DNA from: Camellia lanceoleosa
Lineage: Eukaryota > Streptophyta > Magnoliopsida > Ericales > Theaceae
Direction: 5' to 3'
DNA: 64,000 nt
Assembly (NCBI GenBank): GCA_025200525.1
Contig: CM045758.1
Span: forward strand, 5,142,580-5,206,579
Made by a program: the position numbers and the translations under genes
Notes under the pieces: model-generated
What the model saw: only the letters and a program-made list of their open reading frames with translations
What the model was told of the DNA's origin: nothing
Database searches by the model: none
In this document: positions 10,597 to 21,473 of the stretch, one piece after another
How positions within the stretch are numbered: the first letter of the stretch is position 1
How the letters are laid out: every line of letters starts with the position of its first letter

Positions 10597-10945
10597 ATGC
10601 TATATGTACCAATTAGTTTACTAACTAGTATACCAACTAATGATGTGACATAATTTAAGAAATTTTTGATATTTATAATGAGTTAATACTATATGCACTA
10701 ATTAGTATACTAACTGGTGTACCAATTGATGATGTGACATAATTTAAGATGTTTTTAGTATTTGTAATTTATATAATGAATATGATCAATAATAAGGTCA
10801 TAACTAGTGTTGGTACACTAGTTAGTACACTAATTGGTGCATATAGCACCACTCATTTGTAATTTGTATAATGAGTATGATCAATAATAATGTTATAACT
10901 AGTGTTGGTACACTAATTAATACACTAATTGGTACATGTAGCACC
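10597..10945. mobile_element. MITE inserted into a copy of itself
   Basis: The outer element has TGCTATATGTACCAATTAG at its left and CTAATTGGTACATGTAGCA at its right. An inner, more complete copy of about 165 bp (roughly 10686-10851, ACTATATGCACTAATTAG ... CTAATTGGTGCATATAGC) splits it. The words GATGTGACATAATTTAAG and CATAACTAGTGTTGGTACAC occur in both. A third family member, also disrupted, lies at ~53530-54172. Confidence 0.7.
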
Positions 10946-11248
10946 ATCGAAATAAAAAACTAACAGATCCATGTTGTGTTCTTCATTTGTGATAAGTGTG
11001 AAATTTTATGTACCTGTTTGACGCAACTTAAAAGCTGCTTATTTTAGCTTTTAGCTTAATTTAAGCAAAAATATTGTGTTTGGTACAGCTTAACTCATCA
11101 GATTATAGCTTAATTTAAGCCATTTCAGCTTAATTTGCAAAGCAGCTCGGGGGGTGCTTACAAAAAACAACTTATGCGCACAGCTAGTGAGGGGAGCTTA
11201 AATAACTTAAAAGCCCCTCTAAAATTAAGGAACTTACGAAAATGCCAT

Positions 11249-11420
11249 TATATATACCCTCTTCCCACTTGACCTAGCACTTTTCTCATCTCTTACACTC
11301 TCCTCTCCTCTTCTCTTTTCCTCTCTGGCGATTGACGATGAACTCCTTTACATCTCCAAGATCGCAGCTGATCATTCAATTTGGTTCCCTGTTTTCTGTT
11401 GATCTGCACAAAAAAGGTAA
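11249..11420 (+). promoter_or_regulatory. Possible promoter and first exon of the Harbinger element
   Basis: A TATA-like TTATATATACC at ~11249 is followed ~30 bp downstream by a pyrimidine-rich initiator region (CTCTTACACTCTCCTCTCC). A short leader then ends in a good donor site (AAAAAAG|GTAAGA, ~11415). A later short coding-like exon, MADDPNQEI, ends in GTAAGT at ~12010. The sequence fits transcription toward the downstream GRF gene, but no protein homology supports the exons. Confidence 0.3.
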
Positions 11421-14400
11421 GATTTCATGCCCTTTGTATGTTATATATAGATATATATATATATATATGTACATACATCGATTTAGGTTTTTTTTTTTTT
11501 TGGTTGCTATGCGAAATGGTGTGCGAGTTGTTACCTCGTTCTCTCTTCTTTCCCTTCTCTCTCTGATTACTGTGAAATGGGCCATCCGATTATTGGGAAA
11601 TGGTTTGATACTCTACCAACAGTTTTTTTTTTTTTCCTAGCAAATAGGCTGAATATCTATGGAATTTATTACAAAGTGTAAGGCTTTTTTAACCTGTGGT
11701 TTTGACTTTATTTGTATTTTCTAGTGAACTACAATCTTGGGTTACCTAGGAATGGATCCTTAAAAATCCAATCACTGAATTATGCAAGAAACTAACTAGT
11801 TGATCTTTCCTTTTTTATTTATTTTTCCTTTTTTGTTTTAGTTAAAGATTTCATTTAGCAAAAACAAACATCAATTGAATTTTGGATTGATTTCCTATTT
11901 TTCCCCATTTATGCGTATTGATCACAGATTGTAATAATTTTTAGCTTTATTATTTGCATTGACTTCCAATTCGTTGTGTATATGGCTGATGATCCAAATC
12001 AGGAAATTGTAAGTTTTTGTTATTTGAAGAATTGCAAGTTTTTGCTTCACTTGTACTCATGCTTTTGATTTATGACTGTTAGCTAGTGGACTGTATACTC
12101 AGGTTTGTTGCAAGTGAATGCAACATGTAGTGGTGCTTTCTAGACCATTTTATTGTTGTGAAGGAAAATGTCTCCATGATTTGGTTTACTTGAATATGTA
12201 ATTTTTTTTTTTTTTTTATGATTTGGAGCTTTGCTTCTTTGCTGATGTATTGATTGATTGGTGAGAATCATTTGTTCTTTTTCCTCTTCAGAATGCATTG
12301 AGATATCAATTGTGCAAAACGTCATAATAGAAACATAACATTTGAAGCCAATTAATGTTAGTCAAATTATCCTTTTTTTTATGGTTCTATCTTGTGCTGA
12401 GAATTGAAATTAACATTTTGCACGGTTTGGATGTTGTGTTCATACTCAGATTCTACAGGGTGTTGATTGCCATTTTCTAATCATATGTTTATTAATCTTA
12501 TGTGAATACAATCAGTTCAAAAAAAAAAAAATTTGTGATGAGTAAATGTTAAAATTGGGTTTGTTTTGTTTGACTTTCTGTGCAACTAAACTGGTTGTTC
12601 ATATCTTGTTGGGAATTTAAGACCAAGTGCTTTGCATATGCTTGCTCTGTGATTATTTCTATATTTATATTGAATTCCTGGCTCATTTCAAACTATGGAC
12701 TTTAGTTAGTTCATTGGTGATATGAATGATGGAGTGCTTTTGCATCCTTTTACAATAATGTTAGAAACATTTTATTCAATCAATACTTCTTGGGTGCATT
12801 TGCCAAATCCAATACTCAGCCTCATGAATTCCTGTATCATTTCAAACTATGGATTAATGAATTAATGAATTCTTGTCTTAGCAAAATCCAATGCTCAGCC
12901 TCATGACTTTAGGTTATAATGAATTAATGAATTCTTGTCTCATTTCAAACTATGGACTTTATTTTATATTTTATATTTCACTTCAAATCAATGAATTCCT
13001 GTCCCTTTTAGAATAAGTTAGAAACTTTTTATTGTTTTGGTCTTTGTTTGGTTCATATGTAAGGTGTGTGGTTAGATTTGTGTGAGAAGTATTATCTCAA
13101 TTATCTTTCATAAAACTGGAATCAGAAAATGACCAAATGAAATGTATTTACAATTAACTTCCCAATCAATTTTAGAGGATTTGGATTCAATTCTTCCTAA
13201 TTAATGTAGAGGCATGTCATCCTCTAGTAATTATTCTTCTTGTAATAACCCGACCCTCGCACATGATTTCTGATATATTTTCAGTCCTTGGTTTATGCTT
13301 TTAAAAGCTTACTGTAAAATTCCACGAAAAATTTCGGTTAAGTAAGTGTAATCCATGTTGATGGATGCCTATCTGTTGCACCAGGAAACTATCTATCACC
13401 ATTAACATGCTTGAAGCAGAAATTGGAGACCTTAATAGCTTAATTATCTAAAATTGATTATATATATATGATCAGCATAATTTTCTGGTAATATTAAGCA
13501 CGTTTACGAAATTTCAATTTCGGAATAATAAAGCGATTGATTTTTGTCTCATATGCTCTTATATTTGCATAAATATCTCTAAGTTTGGTTTTGTCTTGAG
13601 AGCAAAAAACGTGAATACCTCTTTGAAGAGAGAAATGAGAGGAGAAAAGGGTTAAAGAGAGAGAGATCAAGTTCTTCAAGAAGAAGGATTGGGAATTAGA
13701 AAGGATTGAAGGATCTAAAGCTTGAGGTATGTGTAATTCATTCTAATTGGTTCCTCTCCTTGATAATGAAGTAGGAAGTTCTTCATGTTCTACAAATCAA
13801 GGTTATGTATGGAACAAGTAAGTGGTGAATAATTAATTAGAATCATGTTTCTTGAGCTTGATTATGTAGCTAAATGATCATGTGTGTATATATGTCTATG
13901 TATGTGTGAAGATGGGAATGTTATGAAATTAAGTTGTGTTTGTAAAATGAGATCAAAGATCCAAATTGTATGAAGGTTGATCTATGTTATAGCTCCTATT
14001 TACATGATTTTGAACCATGTTTTATCCCTTAAAAGAACCTATTTTGAGCCTTGAAGAAGAGTACCAAAAATTGCATTTTTTTGCATTTTCAACAACGATA
14101 CGCCCAAATTCTTTTGCGTGGGAAGACCGCCGCAAGACGCGGGGCTCATGCCACACGTGCGGCCCAAGCTGGAAAAAATGTTCTGCTCCGTTTTGCAAGC
14201 TCGACCCTCTGATATTTTTAAAATATTTTTCTGATGATCTTAGAATGGTTGTAAATTCATTCGAATCGTAATGCGTCAGGAAGTAATTTGACAAGGAAAA
14301 AGGGAAGTTAATTTGTGAACTTTGTATGTGTGTAGGACATGCTTCAGGGGAAGGGAGGAGCGTTCTACCACGACACTGTGAGTAGTAGTACTTCGATGAA

Positions 14401-14939
14401 CCTTTATCCGTTACTAATTATTGTTATTGACGTTATGATCTTCATCGTACGAATTATGCTAACATGTATGCTATGTATTGTATGTAAGAAACATTGTGAA
14501 CTCATGGAAACATCAAAGAGGTTGTGAAGTTATGTATGCTATGTGAGAAACATTATGAAATTATGAAAACATCAAAGGAACTTGTGAACTTGTGAATCTA
14601 AAGGGCCGAAGGCCGATGTAATAAGTTGTAAATCTATGAAACCCAAAGGCCATTGTGAAGGTGTGAACCCCTCAGACCAAGGGCCAAATTGTGAAAGTGT
14701 GAACCGACAAGGTCGTCCTACAAAGTTATACGGAATTAGACTACCTACATATGTTCATCCTTGAAGAACAAATTTCAAGAAAATATAAGAATAGCTATGT
14801 GTATCCATATGAATTAGAAGTTATTCAAAATTTACGACATAAGTGCAAGCTTAACATTATTGTATAACCCTCATGAGAACGTGTAGATCCTCATTGTTAA
14901 GTGTATGAGAACGACATGATACAACAAGAAATGTTTTAG

Positions 14940-15616
14940 TTATATTAATGAATGATTATGTTTCAAGTACGTTATGAGTTCGAGTATGTTTCAGATATAT
15001 TTCAAGTGTGTTTTAAGTATATTTCAAGTGTATTTCAAGAATGTTTCAAGTTCAAGTAAGTTTTCAAGTATGTTTTTAAGTATGTTTACAAGTTTACGTA
15101 TGTTCTAAGTTCAAGTCTGTTACAAGATTACGTATGTTATAAGTCAAGAATGTTACAAGTTGATATATGTGACAAGTTCAAGTATGCACAAGATTAAGTA
15201 AGTTTATAAGTTCAAGTATATACAAGTTTAATATGTTATAAGTTCAAGTATGTTATAAGTTCATGTATGCTACGAGTCCAAGTATGCTATAAGTTTATGT
15301 ATGTTACAAGTATACGCATGTTACAAGTTCACGTATGTTGTAAATTCAAGTATATTTCAAGTATGGTTTAAGTATGGTCTCAAGTATATTTCAAGTATGG
15401 TTTTAGGTAAATTACAAGTTCAAGTATGTTTCTAGTATGGTTTCAAGTATATTACGAGTTCAAGGATGTTTCAGGTATGTTTCAAGTATATGTTACAAGT
15501 TTAAGTATGCTTCATGCCATTTTCAAGGGCTTTATGCCACTTTCAAGGGCTTTAATGCCAATATGTTTACAAGGGCTTTATGCCACTTTCAAGGGCTTTA
15601 ATGCCAATATGTTACA
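14940..15616. repeat. Degenerate tandem array AAGTATGTTTCAAGT / AGGGCTTTATGCC
   Basis: Dozens of imperfect 12-20 bp units of the type GTTCAAGTATGTTACAAGTT run from ~14940. They pass into ~24-bp units TTTCAAGGGCTTTATGCCAC by ~15520. The array resumes after the nested LTR (17585-17790), showing that the nested insertion split it. The open frames here are repeat products. Confidence 0.8.
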
Positions 15617-15621
15617 AGGAC

Positions 15622-17579
15622 TGTAACACCCTCAAAATTAAACCCATTAAATATAAAACAAGGCATGCATTATTAAAAGAAAAACATTATATTATTTAAA
15701 TCATCAGAGTATTACGAAATAAAACATCAAAATAAATGCCTTACGGGCTTACATCTTGCCAAGCCAACACTTGGACACAATTTCATGAGTTCTAACTCAA
15801 AACAAATAAAGCCCTGGGCTTGAATGTTTACATAATTCAAATAAAACAACTAAAACAAATAAAACAAGTCTTCAAGTCCAAATCCTCACAAGTTAAGTCT
15901 TTGGAGGTAGTGAACCACCTGAACCTGAAAATGAAGTTCCCATATAGGGTGAGCCACAGCCCAGTAGAGAAATACTAAACCAAGCATAAGAATTAACTAA
16001 AGCAGTAGCACCCGATACATGGTTAACACAAGATAATCAATTTACAATTCATCGACACAAACGCCTACGTTGTCTATGACACATGGTCTATGACACCTTT
16101 TACTTTCCATTTATATAGTCATGGCTCAGAACCTGGCCAAACAACTCAATAAGGATAACAAATCAGGTTAAACCTTTCTCATAACATAATAAACACACAT
16201 GCTGGTGTTATACCAATCTCAATCAAATTCACTTCCTTACTTCCCAACTGATACACATGGTGGTGATGTATCATATCAACAACAAATAGAAATATTTCTA
16301 TTATAATTAAGCACACACATAAGTGATGCTACTGGAGTCCATCCCCTATCTCCTCCCAACAAGTCCGGTTTAGAGGTCCATCCCCTATCTTCCCCTAAAC
16401 CGGAGGGGTCATCCCCTATCTCCTCCAAAACCAAAGGCCTATGCAACATAATCAATACTTGCCATATACAACACATAATTAATACACGAATGTTCTCAGA
16501 TAACTCAACAGTCAAACAATTGACTCAATTTCAGTTATACCTAAGCCGCATGCAAGGTCTACAACAATCAATGGCTATCCTCCACCGATAGCCCAAAACA
16601 ATTATTTCTAAGCAAGAAATAACTATAACAATAAATGTAATTTCAATATTCTCAAAGATAGTTTTTAAACTACTAAATACATCATTAAACCACTAAATTC
16701 CCCAATCTCATGAATTTAACCCAATATCACAATCTTCCCTTAAATTAATTATATAAATTAATCTATGACAAAACCTTAAGGTTTCTCCCAAATTTACTAA
16801 CCTACCCCCACATACCAAAATACCACCACTTAGGATTAAAACGTATAAATGGAGTAGGAAATCCCTACCTCGAAGAAATAACTCGAAAAGAAGAAGATGA
16901 AGATGATGCCCAAATTCCAAAGTGCTCCAAATCCAAAACTGTTCAGATTAAATGAAAGCCCTCGACTCACTCTACCTTTTTAATGAAGAAACTAGGATAG
17001 AAACACACTCTAGATAGATCAATCCTAAGAGAGAAGGTGAGTTGGGAGAGAGAGAACTCGTAATCTAGGGTTTGGAATCTGAAAGAAGATGAAAAACTGA
17101 TTAAAAACCCGCTGCTGCCTATATAAATCGATAGCCCGCCGAAGCGTACAACACACCGCCGGCGTAAGAACAAAAAACAAGGTCCGCCGAGCTCAATGAT
17201 AACCGCCGGCGAGATTCCATTCCGTAACCCACGCGAAGAACACACTACCCGCCGAAGTCAACAATACCGCTGAGCTCAACCCGCCGAAAGCATAAAACCC
17301 GCCGGCGTAGAACTCTCACCTGCAGAAGTTTTGCAGGGACCAAAAATGCTGGAAGAGTGTAAACCCCGCCGAGCTCAGAATGTCCGCCGGCGAAAGGCTA
17401 AAAACTGGGCAACCAACATCTAGACCAAGGCTCAACCCAACTGTTCGAAACACGCCCAACACATCCTAAAACTCGATCAAATAGAATTAAAGGATGACAA
17501 CAACAATCTGATAACAACGAAATCTACGAAACATAAGCCCGAATACAGTAAACAAATGGGAAAGACCGGGGTCGCTATA
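15622..17579 (-). mobile_element. Solo LTR in reverse orientation, nested in the solo LTR above
   Basis: Read on the minus strand it starts TATAGCGACCCCGGTC and ends GGGTGTTACA, the usual start (with TG changed to TA) and end of a Gypsy LTR. Perfect 5-bp repeats AGGAC flank it (15617-15621 and 17580-17584), and they fall inside the tandem array of the host LTR. It has no coding region. Around 17110-17400 it carries a cluster of CCGCCGGCG and CCGCCGAGCTC words. Confidence 0.85.
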
Positions 17580-17584
17580 AGGAC

Positions 17585-17790
17585 TTTATGCCATTTTCAA
17601 GGGGCTTTATGCCACTTTCAAGGGCTTTAATGCCAACAAGTTTCAAGGCCTAGTGCCATTTGTTACAAGGGCTTTATGCCACAAGTTACAAGGGCTTCGT
17701 GCCATAAGTTTCAAGGGCTTCGTGCCACATGTTTTCAAAGGCCTCGTGTCACCATTTTCAAGGGCTTACAGCCATTATATTCATGTTGCA
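17585..17790. repeat. Continuation of the AGGGCTTTATGCC tandem array
   Basis: About seven imperfect ~25-bp units (CAAGGGCTTTATGCCA, CAAGGGCTTCGTGCCA) continue the array interrupted at 15621. Confidence 0.8.
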
Positions 17791-18909
17791 GGATTAGGCC
17801 TAAGGCCGTCATGTACTTAGCACAGAATCAGACTAACTATGTGAACTCTACATTTTATATGCGTTGATATGTATTATGTTTCAAGTTAAGCATCATTTTA
17901 TTTATGTATTGCTATTCACTGAGCCCGGCTCACTCTCTGTTATGTCTGTTTCTGTAGGTCACCAATCAGGTGGTCAGTCCTAGCCAAGACGCCGCTTTCT
18001 TTTGTCACCCTTCATATGTCCCAGCACTGTATAAGATGTTGGCTATTTAGGGGTGTCCATTTAAGGGTGGTGTATCTAACTTTCATGTTTATTTTGTTGT
18101 ATACGCCCAATCATAGGGCTAGAACTGTAAATGTGCATGTATATGCTCCGGGATATGGTTTGGAACTTTATCTATCCACTATAATACGTGTGATGAATGA
18201 GATCCTGGCATGTAGAAGTAGCTCAATGGAGTTTATTTGTTTAATTATTTTCATACTTTGTATTTTATGCTTCCGATATGGCCCCATATGTTATATATAC
18301 TGGGTTATATGTCCGTTCTGTATAGGTCATGCCCAAACTTTTAGGGACGGGTTTGGGGTGTGACAATTCTAGTGCTGAGACCTTGGACTTGAGGTATGAG
18401 GCTTTGAAATGTGATTATGGTCTAAGAGCTGCCATAAGGTTTACCGAGTCTGACAAGCCATCTAAAGGGAGACTGTATTTCATTTGTGAGAAGAGAAATT
18501 GTTAATTTTGGAGGTGGTGTACCCCAAAATCTGTGACGATGGTAGAGAGGCAGAGGAACAAGAGAATGCTTTATCAAAATCAAAAATGGAGATTGCAGGA
18601 CTAAAAGTCAAGAACCAAATGCTTGAGCAATCCAATGCTTTCATGAAGCAACTTGTTGTGGGTCTACTCACAATTTGTATTGTTATGTCAGTTGCATTAC
18701 TCTTCAAATGATGATAGGTGGATTTTAGAGATACCTAGTTTTTTTGTGCTATGTAGTTTACCATGAATCATTGTACTAAGCTTTGTAACCAATGAATGTT
18801 GATATGTCTATCCTAGTTGCCATGTATGGTTATTTTGTACTAATCTAGTTGTTGTAATGCAAGCAATGATAAATGAGTTTGTTTCAAAGAATTTTTTTTC
18901 TTTCATAGA

Positions 18910-19974
18910 ATGAGTACCCAAGAGGAAACACAATCTGAAAATAGGAAGAACAAAGGAAAATCAAGTCAAGTACCATCCGTTAAAGCTCATTGGGATGCAA
19001 AATCAAATGAAATTTTTATTAAGCTTTGTGTTGAGCAAGTGAAGGCTGGACACAGACCTGGTACACACTTAGATAGGGTGGGGTGGGAAAATGTGATAAG
19101 CAAGTTTAAAACTATGACTGGAAAAACATACCAACGAATACAAATGAAAAACCATTGGGATATGTTGAAAAAAGATTGGCTTTTAAGAAATAATCTTTTA
19201 AGGGGTGAGACAAGCTTAGGCCATGAGACATTGACTGGAGCTATATCTGCATCTAATATGTGGTGGACCAAGAAATTGGAGGTAAGTGAATTGCTTAATG
19301 TACATATTTTGTTTGTTTTTTGTTTGAACAGACCAAATTTTGTTACTTGAAATAGTTAAGTTTTCCTTTGTAATTGTTGCAGAGGTATCTTGATGCTGCT
19401 AAATTTTGACGTATGCCATTGCAATCACTAAAGACTCAGACATACTATTCTCAAATGCAGTTGCTACAGGAGAATGGCATACACTCCTAGCTCAGGAGTT
19501 ATGCCTCACACTAATGAGACTCTGGAGGAATTTCATACCCCAAATGTATGCTAATTTGGAGGTGGTTCATCCTTCCGATTTAAACAAAAAAATGTCCATC
19601 AAGCACTAATGGTTCATCAAACAACAGTGAGACAAGACAGAAAGTTTCTAGTGCAGCTCTACTTAACATGACACTTGATCGTATAATCAATGTGGTTGAG
19701 TTATCTTCAGTAACTTCAACACAAACCTCTTCAAGAGCCAAGCTTGTATGGGCTGCCAGATTGTTCTTAAACTTCAATTGCAGCAAGTATGGCAAAGTTG
19801 AAAAACATCCCTGGTATGTCCCCGGATGATGAGCTATATGTATGGGCTGCCAGATTGTTCTTAAGAGACAAGCTTCGTGAGTGCTTCATGACACTTCCTA
19901 CGAATGAAGTTCGGTTGAGGTTTCTAAAGTTGGAGATTGAGATGGAGAAGACCAACACAGGTTATCGCGGCTAA
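18910..19974 (+). pseudogene. Myb/SANT-like DNA-binding protein of the Harbinger element
   Basis: Plant PIF/Harbinger elements encode a Myb/SANT-like partner that binds element ends and helps the transposase reach the nucleus. Exon 1 (18910-19281) reads from ATG through the trihelix-like block KAHWDAKSNEIFIKLCVEQV, WENVISKF, GKTYQRIQMKNHWDMLKKDW, ending at the donor GAG|GTAAGT. The acceptor is TTGTTGCAG at 19382. Exon 2 starts RYLDAAKF and hits TGA where the family has Arg. Frameshifts follow, though the conserved C-terminus is recognisable in another frame (IPGMSPDDELYVWAARLFLR, residues near 19805-19870). A 25-bp piece (GTATGGGCTGCCAGATTG...) is duplicated at ~19745 and ~19838. Non-functional. 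Confidence 0.8.
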
Positions 19975-20364
19975 TTGTTTCTGAAGTTGGATGTTTCTGA
20001 ATTTTATTATTATTTCATATTGGAGACCTTTATTAAGACTTTTGTTATTAATGGTGGACTGTTATGTTAGACTCGTTATTTTTTTCTTTTATTAATATTA
20101 TGTAAGAGTATGTTGGACTTTTATGTTGGACTCATTATTTGGACTTTTATTAATATTCTGTTGGACTTTTAGGTGGCATTAATTTTTATTAGGTGGATGT
20201 CATTGTTAGTTGAATGGTAGATGAATGGTTGAGTAGTAGGTGGCATTCATTTTTATTAGGTGGATGTCATTTGAATGGTAGGTGGCATTTATTTGAATCT
20301 TGAAGATGAATGGTAGGTGAATGGTTAAGTGTGTGTGTATATATGTACATGTGTTGGCCTCAGG
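19975..20364 (+). other. Spacer between Myb and transposase genes
   Basis: This spacer has several imperfect repeats of TTAGGTGGATGTCATT and GGACTTTTATTAATATT words. No gene is seen. It probably contains the terminator of the Myb unit and the promoter of the transposase unit. Confidence 0.5.
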
Positions 20365-20910
20365 TATTCATCAATTCCAGTGTTTCAGCTCTCTTGAAGC
20401 AAGTCTTTTACTGAGACAATAGTTGTCTATTCCATAATTTTGGCCCCTAGGTATTTTGGTAAAGAAATCGTATTGTGTTTTCAATAATTAGGTGTGTTTT
20501 TAATAAAAATCTTATTGTGTTTTCAATAATTACTTGTGTTCTAGTAACAGTGAGTAGGTATTCTGGAGATGAGTAACAGTGATGATGATGAATAGGATGA
20601 TGATGAATAGAATGATGATCATGATAATGAAGATGCTGAAGATATTCATCAATTCCAGTGTTTCAGCTCTCTTGAAGCAAGTCTTTTACTGAGACAATAG
20701 TTGTATGTTCCATAATTTTGGCCCCCAGGTATTTTGGTAAAGAAATCTTATTGTGTTTTCAATAATTAGGTGTGTTTTTAATAAAAATCTTATTGTGTTT
20801 TCAATAATTAGTTGTGTTTTAGTAACAGTGAGTAGGTATTCTGGAGATGAGTAACAGTGATGATGATGAATAGAATGATGATCATGATAATGAAGATGCT
20901 GAAGATGAAG
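20365..20910 (+). repeat. 278-bp tandem duplication covering the transposase start
   Basis: Copy 1 spans 20365-20642 and copy 2 starts at 20643; they are nearly identical. Both contain AATTCCAGTGTTTCAGCTC, TAATTTTGGCCCC and an ATGAGTAACAGTGATGATG start. The unit therefore duplicated the leader and the first acidic codons of the transposase gene. Confidence 0.85.
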
Positions 20911-21473
20911 GCAGCACATCACAAACTCAACAAAATAATAATATGCTCTTAGCTACGGCGGCAACAGTTACAGTGACATATGCGATAAACTATTTGATAA
21001 AAAAAACCCATATAGGACGTCTTCTCTAATAGAGTGGAAGTAAATGGTAGAATTACAAGAAGGGAATCAGATAAGAATATTTGAAAATTTTTGAATAGAA
21101 AGAGAGGTAGCTTATAAATTGTGTGATTTGTTACAGAAAAACTATGGCCTTGAAACTAGACGAAAAGTCTTGGTTAAGGAGCAAGTTGCAATATTTTTGT
21201 GTATTGTTGGTGGTGACATTCGAAACAGAAATGTCCAAGAAAGATTTCAACATTCCAGCAAGACGATTACAAAATACTTCAAGAATGTGTTAAAAGTCGT
21301 TACAATGATATCTATTGATTGGGTAAGGCCTCAACCGAGAAATGGTGTACGTCGATAGATTAGAAGCAACCGCAGATACTATCCTCATGTCAAAGTAAAT
21401 AATTAACTATAAGTGAAACTTGGGTGTTACATATAAATAATGTTGGCAGGATATTTCTAATAATGTGACAACC

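Larger units (their letters stand above)
13241..18365 (+). mobile_element. Solo LTR of a Gypsy-type retrotransposon (~3.2 kb without nested insert)
   Basis: It begins TGTAATAACCCGACCC and ends GGGTTTGGGGTGTGACA, resembling the ends of the complete chromovirus LTR at 21474 (TGTGACAACCC ... GGGTTTGGGTCGTGACA). The flanks are CTTCT (13236-13240) and ATTCT (18366-18370), a 5-bp duplication with one mismatch. Joining across it keeps the GRF gene in frame. No internal retrotransposon genes, primer-binding site or second LTR is seen, so it is a solo LTR left by recombination. Confidence 0.75.
13214..18711 (+). pseudogene. GRF-type zinc-finger protein, split by a solo LTR
   Basis: The gene starts with ATG at 13214 (MSSSSNYS) and is interrupted by the LTR at 13241-18365. 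It resumes in the same frame at 18371 (SAETLDLRYEALKCDYGLRA). The conserved block CDYGLRAAIRF..KPSKGRLYFIC..RNC..FWRW is a GRF-type zinc finger, a nucleic-acid-binding fold. It is followed by a charged coiled-coil stretch (ENALSKSKMEIAGLKVKNQM) and a C-terminal hydrophobic helix (LLTICIVMSVALLF). A TAA after RNC (~18502) and a one-base shift near 18530 break the frame, so it is dead apart from the LTR. It lies 200 bp upstream of the Myb gene on the same strand, which suggests it belongs to the Harbinger element. It could instead be a host gene the element landed beside. Confidence 0.6.

Noticed and set aside
14940..15620. CRISPR-like or satellite array
   Set aside because: Units vary in length and sequence and have no spacers; it is a degenerate tandem repeat inside an LTR, in a plant genome.
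18016..18363. 115-codon frame with hydrophobic stretches
   Set aside because: Lies wholly in the right end of a solo LTR and stops at its boundary.
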